Counted from the first letter of the stretch, positions 36,480 through 46,121 are shown. The stretch is 64,000 nt of DNA from Trebonia sp963843745 (GCA_963843745.1 CAWJLP010000006.1:496001-560000), one strand, 5' to 3'. The notes: generated from the letters alone by a model not told the origin. Program-made: numbers and translations.

Positions 36480-36516
36480 GAAAAACAAAGCTGGCCTGCG
36501 TTTCCGCAGGCCAGCT
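36480..36516 (-). terminator. Rho-independent terminator of tRNA-Leu
   Basis: On the minus strand, a perfect 12-bp stem (AGCTGGCCTGCG / CGCAGGCCAGCT) with GAAA loop is followed by TTTGTTTTTC. It lies 6 bp after the 3' end of tRNA-Leu and is the clearest intrinsic terminator in the window. Confidence 0.92.
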
Positions 36517-36522
36517 CTTGGG

Positions 36523-36605
36523 TGGGCGAGGAGGGATTTGAACCCTCACACCCTTTCGGGCACACGGACCTGAACCGTGCGCGTCTGCCGTTCCGCCACC
36601 CGCCC
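36523..36605 (-). tRNA. tRNA-Leu (anticodon CAG)
   Basis: An 83-nt class II cloverleaf on the minus strand. The acceptor arms GGGCGGG and CTCGCCC pair with one G-U, the D-region is GCGGAACGGCAGACGC, the anticodon stem GCACGG/CCGTGT holds loop TTCAGGT, the variable arm is TGCCCGAAAGGGTG and the T-arm is GAGGGTTCAAATCCCTC. The discriminator is A, and CCA is not encoded. Confidence 0.94.
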
Positions 36606-36693
36606 CGGGCGAGGACTTAGATTAGCACGTCCTCAGGAGCACTCGTACCCCGGATACCATCAGGTACGTAATGAGCCGAAGGGAGGCCGGCGG

Positions 36694-37542
36694 GTGGGTG
36701 TTCTGCAGCGCTTCGAACGGCGGCTTGAGGGCATGGTCGAAGGAGCCTTCGCGCGCGCCTTCAAGTCCGAACTGCAGCCCGTGGAGGTTGCGAGCGCGAT
36801 TCAGCGGGAGATGGACGACCGCGCCGCGATCGTGGCCCAGGGCCGAACCCTAGTGCCGAACGACTTCGTCGTCGAGGTCGCCGAGAGCGATTTCGAGCGG
36901 CTCGACGTGTACGCCGAGAGCCTCGGCGTGGAACTGGCGACCCTGGCCAGGGACTACGCGAAGGAGCAGGGGTACTCGTTCGTCGGCCCGGTGCGAATGC
37001 GGTTCGAAGGCGTTCCCGACCTCACGACGGGCACGTTCCGGATCAGGTCTGGGGTGATCAGGGGCCACACCGTCGAGGCGGGCGAGGTCCGGCAGCCGGT
37101 CAGCGACCTGCCCCGGGCGCCTGGCGCGCAGTTCTACGGCAGGCCGCGGCTGGTCGTGGCAGGCTCGTCTCCGGGGACGGGCTTGGAGACCGGCAGCACG
37201 TACGAACTGCAGACGCCGGTGACCCTGCTCGGCCGGGGGACCGACTGTGACCTGCGGCTGGTTGACCCTGGCGTGTCGCGGCACCACGCCGAGCTGCGCG
37301 TGGAAGACGATCAGGTCGTCTTGGTCGACCTGGGCTCGACCAACGGCACGCTTGTCAACGGGCAGCCGGTGCGGCGTGTCACGCTCACCGACGGCACTAA
37401 TGTGACGCTGGGCCGCACGACCCTGGTCTTCCGGCAGGACACGGGTTACCAGCAGGACGCCGGTTATCAGCAGGACCCCGGTTATCAGCAGGACCCCGGT
37501 TACCGGCAAGACACCGGTTACCGGCAGGACACCGCCTATTAG
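36694..37542 (+). CDS. fhaA: FHA domain protein FhaA (DUF3662 + FHA)
   Basis: A 282-residue phosphothreonine-binding regulator at the head of the growth-control operon. The N-terminal DUF3662 domain (GVLQRFERRLEGMVEGAFAR to about 125) is followed by a linker. The C-terminal FHA domain (about 170-247) has LLGRGTDCDLRL, SRHHAEL and GSTNGTLVNG. A tail of six YQQDPG-type hexapeptides follows. GTG 36694 has GGGAGG 7 nt upstream. In mycobacteria FhaA binds phosphorylated MviN to control peptidoglycan synthesis; a similar role is inferred. Confidence 0.93.
   Translation: MGVLQRFERRLEGMVEGAFARAFKSELQPVEVASAIQREMDDRAAIVAQGRTLVPNDFVVEVAESDFERLDVYAESLGVELATLARDYAKEQGYSFVGPVRMRFEGVPDLTTGTFRIRSGVIRGHTVEAGEVRQPVSDLPRAPGAQFYGRPRLVVAGSSPGTGLETGSTYELQTPVTLLGRGTDCDLRLVDPGVSRHHAELRVEDDQVVLVDLGSTNGTLVNGQPVRRVTLTDGTNVTLGRTTLVFRQDTGYQQDAGYQQDPGYQQDPGYRQDTGYRQDTAY
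37435..37542 (+). repeat. Six 18-bp tandem repeats at the 3' end of fhaA
   Basis: The unit encodes Q-D-x-G-Y-Q/R. The six units run to the stop codon, with third-position and single-residue changes between copies. The tail would be flexible, and its tyrosines could be modification or binding sites; that is speculation. Confidence 0.85.
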
Positions 37543-37675
37543 TAAGGCGCCGCCAGGTATCAGCGCCCGGGCAGCGATTAGAGGCGCGCCAGACAGGCAC
37601 CTGACGGCCCAGGACTGACTACCCTAAGGGCAGCAAAAACTCGAAGCGACGCAGAAGCCGAGGACACCGCACCGG

Positions 37676-38158
37676 ATGAACTCCCTCACCCTCACCCTGA
37701 TTAGGGTGGCCTTCTTGGCCGTTCTATGGCTGTTTGTCATCGCGGCCATCGGCGTGGTGCGTACCGACTTGTTCGGCACCGCGGCCGCGAAGGTGCGTAA
37801 GGGCCGGAACCGGGGACCGCAGAGGCAGCCTCAGCGCCCGCAGAAGCAGCAGAAACCGAGTCGCGGCACCCCGCGTTTTCTCGTCGTCACAGAAGGCGGC
37901 CTGAGCGGCATGAGCATCGACCTTACCGATCAGCAAATTACGCTGGGCCGGGCGAATGACGCGACGCTGGTGCTGAATGACGACTACGCTTCAAGCCGAC
38001 ATGCCCGGATTTTTCCGCAGGACGGACAGTGGATCGTTGAGGATCTCGGTTCGACCAACGGCACCTACCTGGACCGTCAGAAGGTGACAAGGCCGATGCC
38101 GGTTTCCATCGGCGTGCCGATCCGGATTGGGAAGACCGTTCTGGAATTGCGCAGATGA
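37676..38158 (+). CDS. fhaB: FHA domain membrane protein FhaB (FipA)
   Basis: A 160-residue protein. One N-terminal transmembrane helix (about 5-28) is followed by a basic Gln/Pro linker. The FHA domain at about 68-155 has ITLGRANDATLVLNDDYASS, RHARIF and DLGSTNGTYLDRQKV. In mycobacteria it links the Ser/Thr kinases to FtsZ/FtsQ and cell division. It overlaps pstP by 4 bp (ATGA). Confidence 0.93.
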   Translation: MNSLTLTLIRVAFLAVLWLFVIAAIGVVRTDLFGTAAAKVRKGRNRGPQRQPQRPQKQQKPSRGTPRFLVVTEGGLSGMSIDLTDQQITLGRANDATLVLNDDYASSRHARIFPQDGQWIVEDLGSTNGTYLDRQKVTRPMPVSIGVPIRIGKTVLELRR

Positions 38159-39828
38159 CACTTGCACTCCGCTATGCGGTACGTTCCGACGTCGGTCTCC
38201 TCCGTGAGGGGAACGAGGATTCGGCGTACGCCGGCCCGCACTTGCTCGCGGTCGCCGACGGCATGGGAGGCCACGCGGCCGGCGAGGTGGCGAGCTCCGA
38301 GACGATCACGACGATCTCCTCGCTCGACTCCGAGCGCCCCGGAATCGACCTGGTCAGCGCGCTGGCGGAAGCGGTCGCCATGGCGAACATGCGGCTGCAG
38401 GAGCTGGTGATCTCCGACCCGGCCACCGAGGGCATGGGCACCACGCTGACCGCGATGCTGTGGCTGGACGGGCACGCGGCGCTCTGCCACATTGGCGACT
38501 CCCGCGCGTACCTGCTGCGAAACGGTCAGTTCTATCAGATCACGCACGACCACACGCTGGTCCAGTCGCTGGTCGACGAGGGCAAGATCACCGAAGACGA
38601 CGTGGCCACGCACCCGCACCGGTCGCTCCTGCTGCGCGCCCTCGACGGCAGGACGATCGCCGAGCCCGACCTGTCCCAGCTCGAGACGATGCCGGGCGAC
38701 CGTCTCCTGCTGTGCTCCGACGGGCTGTCCGGCGTGGTGACCGAGCAGACGCTGCACCAGACGCTCAGCTCGGTGTGGGATCCGGATAAGGCCGCGCTGC
38801 AGCTCGTCGAGCTCGCCATCAAGGGCGGCGGTCCGGACAACATCACCGTCATCGTGGCCGACGTGCTGGACACCCAGACCAGCTCGATACCGCCGACCCT
38901 GGAGCCGGTACTGGCGGGCGCGGCGTCGCTCAGCTCCGCCACCGACCTGCGCTCGCCGGCGCGGCAGAGTTCCCCGGCGACCCGCGCGCTACGGCTGGCC
39001 AGGACCGCGCCGCAGCCGATCGTGCCGGACGACGCGCCGCCTGGCGACTGGACCAACGGCTTTCACAGCCCTGCCGGGCAGGCGCAAGCCTCCGTCGCGA
39101 CCGGGCAAGCCGGCCAGCTGACCGACGAGCCCGCGGTGGGCACCGGGCGGCATAGCCACCGGGCGAGGCGGCACCGGCTCGACGACGATGACGACTACGC
39201 GCCACAGCACGACGGCCGCCGGCGCTGGCCGATCGTCACCACGCTCCTTGTCGTCCTTGTGCTGTTCATCCTCGGCGGCCTGTACGGCGGCTGGCGGTAC
39301 ATCCAGGGGCAGTATTACATCGGAGTCCAGAACGGCAACGTGGCGATCTTCCGCGGGGTCAACCAGAGCCTCGCCGGGATCAGCCTGTCCAGCCCCGTCC
39401 AGCGCTACGACAACCTGCCGGTCGCCCAGGTGGTGCCGAGCGACCAGGCCATGATCCACCAGACGATCACGGAGAGCAGCCTGACCGCGGCGCAGTCCCT
39501 CGTCGGCCAGATCCAGAGCGGGGTCACCTCGTGCCGCCAGAAGTGGCAGGAGCTGGTCAACTGGAACTCCGCGGATCAGCGGTACCAGCAAGAACTGGCG
39601 TTGTACAAGGCGAAGAAGGCCAAGACACCGCCGAAGGACAATCCTGGCCCGCAGCCGGCCACGCCTGACATCACCGAGTGCGCGTCCGCGTCCGCGTTCG
39701 GTATCCCGGCGACCGCGCTGCCCACCGGCCAGCAGCCGGTGACCGTGCCGTCGGCCGCGCCCAGCGCGCGGAGCACGTCGACCGCATCGCCCAGGCCGTC
39801 CCAGAGCACGACGAAGGCAGCCGGGTGA
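38155..39828 (+). CDS. pstP: PP2C-type serine/threonine phosphatase
   Basis: A 557-residue protein. The metal-dependent phosphatase domain fills about 1-240: RSDVGLLREGNEDSAY, LLAVADGMGGHAAGEVAS, GMGTTLTAMLW, CHIGDSRAYLLRNG, LLCSDGLSGVV and GGPDNITVIVADV. A linker, one transmembrane helix (about 360-382) and an extracytoplasmic domain ending in a Ser/Thr/Pro tail follow. It reverses phosphorylation by the PknA/PknB kinases encoded in the same operon. Its stop overlaps the GTG of rodA. Confidence 0.94.
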   Translation: MTLALRYAVRSDVGLLREGNEDSAYAGPHLLAVADGMGGHAAGEVASSETITTISSLDSERPGIDLVSALAEAVAMANMRLQELVISDPATEGMGTTLTAMLWLDGHAALCHIGDSRAYLLRNGQFYQITHDHTLVQSLVDEGKITEDDVATHPHRSLLLRALDGRTIAEPDLSQLETMPGDRLLLCSDGLSGVVTEQTLHQTLSSVWDPDKAALQLVELAIKGGGPDNITVIVADVLDTQTSSIPPTLEPVLAGAASLSSATDLRSPARQSSPATRALRLARTAPQPIVPDDAPPGDWTNGFHSPAGQAQASVATGQAGQLTDEPAVGTGRHSHRARRHRLDDDDDYAPQHDGRRRWPIVTTLLVVLVLFILGGLYGGWRYIQGQYYIGVQNGNVAIFRGVNQSLAGISLSSPVQRYDNLPVAQVVPSDQAMIHQTITESSLTAAQSLVGQIQSGVTSCRQKWQELVNWNSADQRYQQELALYKAKKAKTPPKDNPGPQPATPDITECASASAFGIPATALPTGQQPVTVPSAAPSARSTSTASPRPSQSTTKAAG

Positions 39829-41300
39829 GCGGCCTAACGATGCCCTCCCCGGCGCTCGGCAGCCAGCCGCAGGAGGAGATCACGGCAGGCCGCAGGCGCA
39901 CCGAGCTGAGCATGCTCGTGTTCGCGTTCGGCCTCGTCGCGTTCGCCTTCGCCAGCACGGCCTTGAGCCTCAAGGGTCAGCAGGCGTCCACGATCGCCGA
40001 GTACATGATCGCGTTCATCGTGACCGTCCTCGGCGCCCACCTGGCGATCCGCCGCTGGGCGCCGTACGCCGACCCGCTGCTGCTTCCGCTTGGCGCGCTG
40101 CTCAACGGGCTAGGTCTCGTGATGATCTACCGGCTGCACGAGGCGGGCCGCTACGGCAACCCCGGGCCGACCAATACCCAGGGGAACCCCATACCGATCA
40201 CCACGCTGAGCTCGTCGGCCGTGACCCTGCAGATCGTCTACACGGTGATCGGCATCGGCTGCTTCGTGGCCTTCCTGGTGTTCGTCAGGGAACCGCGGGT
40301 GCTGCAGCGCTACACTTACCTGCTCGGACTCATCGGGGTCGTGCTCATCGCGCTGCCCGCGTTCCTGCCGACCAGCATCAGCGGCGTGCCGGGTACCGGC
40401 GCCAAGATCCAGATCGCCATCCCGGGCCTTGGCAGCATCCAGCCCGAGGAGTTCGCCAAGCTAGCGCTCGCAGCGAGCTTCGCGGGCTACCTGGTAGCCA
40501 AGCGCGACGTCCTGGCGCTGGCCGGGAAGCGGGTGCTCGGCATCGACCTGCCGCGGGGCCGCGACCTCGGCCCCATCGCGTCGGTCTGGCTGGTCGCCCT
40601 GCTGCTGCTCGTCTTCGAGAGCGACATCGGCACCAGCGCGGTGTTCATGGGCATGTTCGTGGCGATGATCTACATCGCGACGTCGCGGACCTCGTGGCTG
40701 CTCATCGGGTTCACCGCGTTCGTCGTCGGCGCGTTCGCCGCCGCCGAGCTGTTCTCCCACGTGCACACCCGGTTCAGCGTCTGGCTGCACCCGTTCAGCG
40801 CGCAGAACCTGCTCGACGGCGCCCAGCCCGCCTACCAGACGGCCCAGGGCCTGTACGGGATGGCCAGCGGCGGCCTGCTCGGCCGCGGTCTGGGCAACGG
40901 CCAGCCGTACTTCACGCCGCTGGTGCAAAGCGACTTCATCTTCACTGGCTTCGGCGAGGAGCTCGGACTGGCCGGGGTGATGGCGCTGCTGCTGATCTAC
41001 GGCCTGCTCGTGCAGCGCGGGCTGCGGATCGCGTTCATGATCAAGGATCCCTATTCGAAGCTGCTCGCCGGCGGCTTGTCGTTCATGCTCGCCCTGCAGA
41101 TCTTCGTGATCGTCGGCGGCGTCACCCGGCTGATCCCGCTGACCGGGATCACCACTCCGTTCCTCTCCCAGGGCGGCTCGAGCCTCGTCGCCAGCTGGAT
41201 ACTCATCGGCGTGCTGGCCCGGCTGAGCGACACCGCGCGCCGACCGCCGCCGCGGCCGATCCAGGAAGAGGGACTGACTCAGGTGGTGTCGCTGAAGTGA
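39825..41300 (+). CDS. rodA: SEDS-family peptidoglycan polymerase RodA/FtsW
   Basis: A 491-residue integral membrane glycosyltransferase with about 12 helices. Typical SEDS motifs: QPEEFAKLALAASFAGYLV, FESDIGTSAVFMGMF with the catalytic-type Asp, and near the C-terminus GITTPFLSQGGSSLVASWI. It polymerises lipid II together with a class B PBP, here the downstream gene. GTG 39825 overlaps the pstP stop, and the end overlaps the pbpA start. Confidence 0.93.
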   Translation: MSGLTMPSPALGSQPQEEITAGRRRTELSMLVFAFGLVAFAFASTALSLKGQQASTIAEYMIAFIVTVLGAHLAIRRWAPYADPLLLPLGALLNGLGLVMIYRLHEAGRYGNPGPTNTQGNPIPITTLSSSAVTLQIVYTVIGIGCFVAFLVFVREPRVLQRYTYLLGLIGVVLIALPAFLPTSISGVPGTGAKIQIAIPGLGSIQPEEFAKLALAASFAGYLVAKRDVLALAGKRVLGIDLPRGRDLGPIASVWLVALLLLVFESDIGTSAVFMGMFVAMIYIATSRTSWLLIGFTAFVVGAFAAAELFSHVHTRFSVWLHPFSAQNLLDGAQPAYQTAQGLYGMASGGLLGRGLGNGQPYFTPLVQSDFIFTGFGEELGLAGVMALLLIYGLLVQRGLRIAFMIKDPYSKLLAGGLSFMLALQIFVIVGGVTRLIPLTGITTPFLSQGGSSLVASWILIGVLARLSDTARRPPPRPIQEEGLTQVVSLK

Positions 41301-42803
41301 ACCGCGCGCTGAAGAGAATCTCCATCGCCATCCTGGCGATGTTCCTGCTGCTTCTCATCAACGTGAACTACCTGCAGGGATTCGAGACCACGAGCCTGGC
41401 GTCCAGGCCCTTCAACATCCGGGCGGTCTCGGCGGGCAACCAGTACCAGCGCGGCGACATCGAGACCGCTGACGGCGTGAAGATCGCGGGCACGACGCCG
41501 TTCGAACGACATCTACAAGTACGTGCGCACCTACGCCAACGGCCCGGCCTACGCCCCGGTCACCGGCTACGACTCGATCTACAGCTCGACCGGCATCGAG
41601 CACGCGGAGGACGCGCTGCTGTCCGGCACGGGGTCGCAGCTGGCGTTCCGCAACTTCATCGACATGATCACGAACAAACCGCAGAAGGGCGCCACGGTCC
41701 AGGTCACGATCAACTCCAAGGCGCAGCTGGCCGCCTATCAGGGTCTGCAAAGCGTCCTGCAGGGCACCGGCCGGGTGGGCGGCGTGGTGGCGCTCAACCC
41801 GAGCAACGGCGCGATCCTGGCGATGGCCTCGTACCCGAGCTACGACCCGAGCAAGCTGGCCACGCACAACGGCACCGCGCTGAACGCGTACGACGAGCAG
41901 CTGCTCAGGCAGACGCCGAGCCCGCTGCTGAACAACGCCACCCAGACCACCCTGCCGCCAGGCTCGACCTTTAAAATCGTGACAAGTTCAGCGTGGTTCG
42001 CGCAGGACGCGACCCGCAACCCGAACAGCATGGTCGACTCCCCGCAGGTGCTGACGCTGCCGCAGACGACCAACAAGCTGCACAACGACAACAACGAGGT
42101 GTGCGGCAACGCGGGCGCCACCGGCCAGACCACGATCCTGTGGGCGTTCTCCCAGTCCTGCGACACCACGTTCGGCAAGCTCGGCATGGACCTCGGCGGC
42201 GGGGCGCTGAAGAACCAGGCCGACGCGTTCGGCATGAACGACGCCAACCTCAGCATCCCTGGCGTCACGGTGGCGCCCAGCCAGTACATCACCCCGCCGA
42301 GCCTGCCGCTGACCGCGTTCTCGGCGATCGGCCAGTTCAGCGACACGGTGACGCCGCTGCAGGAGGCGATGTTCTCGGCGGCGATCGCGAACGGCGGCAC
42401 GCTGCTGACGCCCTACCTGATCCAGCAGGTCACCGCCTCCGACCTGTCGGTCGTCGACTCGACCCAGCCGAAGCAGTTGAGCCAAGCGGTCAGCCCGGCC
42501 GTTGCTAACAACGTGAAGCAGATGATGGTCGCAGTGACGCAGCAGCCGCAGGGCACCGCGTTCGCGTTCAACGCGAACAACGAGGGCGGCATCGTGATCG
42601 CCGGCAAGACCGGTACGTCGCAGAACGCGCTCAACGGCGCCAGCCCCAACCCGGATGCAGTTTTCACCGCATTCGCGCCAGCCGACAACCCGAAGATAGC
42701 TGTCGGCGTCATACTCCAGGGCGCCGGTTACGGTGCTCAGGCCGCGGCACCGGTCGCTGTCGCGGTCATCAAGGCTTACCTGGCTACCCTGGGGATACGG
42801 TGA
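41297..42803 (+). CDS. pbpA: Class B penicillin-binding protein PbpA, frameshifted near the N-terminus
   Basis: Peptidoglycan transpeptidase partner of RodA. GTG 41297 gives a short cytoplasmic end and one membrane helix (RISIAILAMFLLLLINVNYL). The frame is lost after AGTTPF at about 41501-41508. It resumes one base on as NDIYKYVRTYANGPAYAPVT, a strongly conserved PbpA segment. The transpeptidase motifs are intact: STFK in LPPGSTFKIVTSS, SCDTTF, and AGKTGTS. Skipping one base gives a 501-residue protein, normal for PbpA. A sequence error is more likely than loss in such an operon. Confidence 0.88.
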
Positions 42804-44158
42804 CCGAGTACGTTCTCGACGGCCGTTACGAGCTGATCGAGCGGATCGCTTCTGGCGGCATGGGCGAGGTCTGGCGGGGCGTCGACCAGATACTCGGCCG
42901 CCCGGTCGCCATCAAACTGCTCGCCGCCGCGCACGCCAGCGACGAGCAGTTCCGCGCCAGGTTCCGTGCCGAGGCCCGGTACGCCGCGGCGCTGTCCCAC
43001 CCCGGCATCGCGCGGGTCTTCGACTACGGCGAGACCAGCCCGCTCGGCGGCCCGTACCTGGTCATGGAGCTGGTGAACGGCGAGCCGCTGTCCACGATCC
43101 TGGAACGGGAAGGCCGGCTGCCCGCGTACGTGACGATGGACATCGTCGCGCAGGCGGCCCTCGCCCTGGACGTGGCGCACCAGGCGGGCATCGTGCACCG
43201 GGACATCAAGCCCGGCAACCTGCTGATCACCGCCGACGGCACCACGAAGATCACCGACTTCGGCATCGCCAAGGCCCGTGCCTCCCGGGACGCGAACCTG
43301 ACCGCCACCGGCATCGTGATGGGCACCGCGCTGTACGTCTCGCCGGAGCAGGCGACGGGCGCGACCGTGACCGGCGCGTCGGACATCTACTCGCTCGGCG
43401 TCGTGGCGTTCGAATGCCTGGCGGGGCAGCCGCCGTTCATCGCGGAGCAACCGCTGGCGATCGCGATCATGCACAAGCACGACCCGGTGCCGCCGCTGCC
43501 CGCCGACGTGCCGAGGCCGGTCGCCGACCTGGTGTTCGCGATGCTGGCGAAGGATCCCGCGGACCGCCCGGACTCGGCACGGCACGTCGCCGACCGCGCG
43601 CAGGTGATCATGGACGCCCGCATGCGCACCAGCGGCCCGATCACCGCGGACCTGCCGATCGTGCCGGACTTTCCCGGCTACGCGGACACTGCTTTTGATT
43701 ATCCGGAACGGGCCCGTGGTTTCCCCCTCGCTAACCGGCGCCTCGCGGCGGCGGGAGTGGGGGTGGCCCTGTGCGGCGTCGCCGCGGTCGTCGCGGTGGT
43801 GCTGATGAGCTCGAACGGCCACGGGTCGACGAACAACGGGACGACGCCACCTCCGTCGCACTCGGCCAGCCACCCGGCGTCCCCGGCGACCGCTTCGCTG
43901 CGGCCATCTACTGCCAGCGCCACCGGCGCAGGCACTAATCTAGGAACGGTCACGCAGACCACCCCGGCCCAGTCGGCGACGTCGACCCCGAGCCAGCGGC
44001 AGTCTTCGACACCAGTGCAGCACACGACGGCGCCCACGTCGGGCCCGCCAACTTCGACATCGGCGGGCCCGACAACAACGCCACCGACGTCGCCGTCGTC
44101 GTCGCCCCCCACGACGACTCCCTTACTAGTCAACCAGGGCGGCGATGGCGGAGGATGA
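42800..44158 (+). CDS. pknA: Eukaryotic-type serine/threonine protein kinase PknA
   Basis: A 452-residue membrane kinase. The Gly-rich loop is ERIASGGMGEVWRG, the catalytic lysine is in VAIKLL, HRDIKPGNLL is the catalytic loop, TDFGIAKA is the DFG motif and YVSPEQATG is the activation end. The kinase domain ends near 270. A transmembrane helix at about 315-337 is followed by an external Ser/Thr/Pro-rich tail without PASTA domains, as in mycobacterial PknA. GTG 42800 overlaps the pbpA stop. Confidence 0.93.
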   Translation: MTEYVLDGRYELIERIASGGMGEVWRGVDQILGRPVAIKLLAAAHASDEQFRARFRAEARYAAALSHPGIARVFDYGETSPLGGPYLVMELVNGEPLSTILEREGRLPAYVTMDIVAQAALALDVAHQAGIVHRDIKPGNLLITADGTTKITDFGIAKARASRDANLTATGIVMGTALYVSPEQATGATVTGASDIYSLGVVAFECLAGQPPFIAEQPLAIAIMHKHDPVPPLPADVPRPVADLVFAMLAKDPADRPDSARHVADRAQVIMDARMRTSGPITADLPIVPDFPGYADTAFDYPERARGFPLANRRLAAAGVGVALCGVAAVVAVVLMSSNGHGSTNNGTTPPPSHSASHPASPATASLRPSTASATGAGTNLGTVTQTTPAQSATSTPSQRQSSTPVQHTTAPTSGPPTSTSAGPTTTPPTSPSSSPPTTTPLLVNQGGDGGG

Positions 44159-44195
44159 CAGTTACTATGCAGGGTGGTTTGGAAGAGTGCGAGAC

Positions 44196-46049
44196 ATGAC
44201 ACAACCCCGGCTGCTCGGTGACCGGTACGAGCTCGACGGCGTCGTCGGGCGTGGCGGCATGGCCGAGGTGTACCGGGCCCGCGACATCCGCCTGGACCGG
44301 ATCGTCGCCATCAAGACCCTGCGCGCCGATCTCGCGAGGGACCAGACCTTCCAGGCGCGCTTCCGCCGCGAGGCGCAGTCCGCGGCGTCGCTGAACAACC
44401 CGTCGATCGTGGCGGTGTACGACACCGGCGAGGACATGTCGACCGGCGTCCCCGTGCCGTACATCGTGATGGAGTACGTGGACGGACGCACAGTCCGTGA
44501 CCTGCTTATCGAGGGCCACCGGCTGTTGCCGCAGCGCGCGCTCGAGATCATCAGCGGGGTGCTGCGCGCCCTGGAGTACAGCCACCAGGCGGGCATCGTG
44601 CACCGGGACATCAAGCCCGGGAACGTCATGGTCACCAGGAACGGCGACATCAAGGTGATGGACTTCGGCATCGCCCGCGCGATGAGCGACACCCAGGCCA
44701 CCATGACGCAGACCGCCCAGGTGATCGGCACCGCGCAGTACCTGTCGCCGGAGCAGGCCAGGGGCGAGCGGGTGGACGCCAGGAGCGACCTGTACTCCAC
44801 CGGCTGCCTGATGTACGAGCTGCTCACCGGCCGGCCGCCGTTCACCGGCGACTCGCCGGTGGCGATCGCCTACCAGCACGTGCGGGAGAACCCGGTCCCG
44901 CCGTCCCGGCTCGACCCGGACATGCCGCCGTGGGCGGACGCGATCGTGCTGCGGGCCATGGCCAAGAGCCCGAACGACCGGTACCAGAGCGCCGCGGAGA
45001 TGCAGGCGGACATCCAGCGCGCCGCCTCCGGCGTGCAGGTGGCCGCGATGGCCCCGCCCCCCACCCGCGCGGACTACTACGGCTACCAGGACGGCACCCA
45101 GCGGATGGGCCCGCAGACCGCGATGGGGATGGGCGCCGCGCCGACGGCCGTATCGCCGTACCAGCCCGGCTACCAGAACGGGTACGGGGACTACGACGGC
45201 GGCGGCGAGGAGCCGCGGCGCAGCTGGGCACGGCGCTGGCTGCCCTGGCTTATCCCGCTGCTGGTGGTGATCGGCGCGGTCATCGCGGCCGCCCTGCTGC
45301 TGACCAGCAATGGCTCGTCGGCCTACGTCCCGCAGGTGAACGGCGAGCCGCAGGCCCAGGCGGTCGCGCAGATCACGTCCGCGGGCCTCCACCCGCAGGT
45401 CGTGATGAAGAACAGCGCGTCCGTGCAGAAGGGCTACGTGATCGACACGAACCCGCCCAACGGCAACAGCATCGCCAAGGGCGGCACGGTCACGGTCTAC
45501 GTCTCCTCTGGCGCCCAGAAGGTCCAGGTGCCCAACGTGACCGGCATGCAGTCCGCGGCGGCACAGCAGAAGCTGGCCAGCGTGGGCCTCAATAACGTCA
45601 CGACCCAGCCGGACGCGCAGTCGACGCTGCCGCAGGGCGAGGTGGATCACATGTCCCCGCAGCAGGGCACCCTGGTCGACCCGAACCAGCAGATCACGCT
45701 GTACATCTCCGGCGGCGGCGCGGCCGTGCAGTCCGTCATCGGGGACACCGCCCCGCAGGCCGAGCAGATCCTGACGGCGCAGGGCTTCAAGGTGGAGGCG
45801 GTGATCACCCCGGCCCCGGCCAACCAGCCGGTGACCGCGGGAACCGTGTGGAGCCAGAACCCGAACTCGGGCACGCTGAAGCCTGCCGGCGCCACCATCC
45901 AGATCTTCGTGCAGCCGCAGGCGACGTCCAGCCCGACGCCATCCTCGTCCCAGTCGACCACCGCGACGCCCACCCCGTCCGCGTCCACCACCAGCCCTAG
46001 TGGCGGCGGCGGCGGAGGTGGCGGAGGCGGCGGCGGAGGCGGCGGCTGA
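44196..46049 (+). CDS. pknB: Serine/threonine protein kinase PknB with PASTA domains
   Basis: A 617-residue kinase. DRYELDGVVGRGGMAEVYRA is the Gly-rich loop, VAIKTL holds Lys40, HRDIKPGNVM and MDFGIAR follow, and AQYLSPEQARGERVDARSD is close to mycobacterial PknB. A transmembrane helix lies at about 345-368, and about three PASTA repeats follow (VPQVNGEPQAQAVAQI; VQVPNVTGMQSAAAQQKL; the third begins VQSVIGDTAPQA). These sense peptidoglycan fragments. The tail is Ser/Thr-rich and ends in 15 consecutive glycines. ATG 44196 matches the family; an upstream ATG at 44145 lies inside pknA. Confidence 0.95.
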   Translation: MTQPRLLGDRYELDGVVGRGGMAEVYRARDIRLDRIVAIKTLRADLARDQTFQARFRREAQSAASLNNPSIVAVYDTGEDMSTGVPVPYIVMEYVDGRTVRDLLIEGHRLLPQRALEIISGVLRALEYSHQAGIVHRDIKPGNVMVTRNGDIKVMDFGIARAMSDTQATMTQTAQVIGTAQYLSPEQARGERVDARSDLYSTGCLMYELLTGRPPFTGDSPVAIAYQHVRENPVPPSRLDPDMPPWADAIVLRAMAKSPNDRYQSAAEMQADIQRAASGVQVAAMAPPPTRADYYGYQDGTQRMGPQTAMGMGAAPTAVSPYQPGYQNGYGDYDGGGEEPRRSWARRWLPWLIPLLVVIGAVIAAALLLTSNGSSAYVPQVNGEPQAQAVAQITSAGLHPQVVMKNSASVQKGYVIDTNPPNGNSIAKGGTVTVYVSSGAQKVQVPNVTGMQSAAAQQKLASVGLNNVTTQPDAQSTLPQGEVDHMSPQQGTLVDPNQQITLYISGGGAAVQSVIGDTAPQAEQILTAQGFKVEAVITPAPANQPVTAGTVWSQNPNSGTLKPAGATIQIFVQPQATSSPTPSSSQSTTATPTPSASTTSPSGGGGGGGGGGGGGGG

Positions 46050-46121
46050 CCGCAGCCGCGCAGGCGGAAGCCGTGCACTACGCTTACCCCGAAACCGAAG
46101 TTCCCGAGCAGGAGGTGCGCG

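Larger units (their letters stand above)
36147..36480. other. Intergenic region packed with inverted repeats
   Basis: No credible gene is present. Successive inverted repeats: gcctgg/ccaggc (36171-36187), the 46-bp element at 36203-36248, agccgcc/ggcggct (36291-36307), tgcgc/gcgca (36328-36344), the nested palindrome at 36349-36390, and ggggt/acccc (36454-36467). The tRNA-Leu terminator follows. It could be a structured RNA, a site for DNA-binding proteins, or an accumulation of small repeats. Confidence 0.6.
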
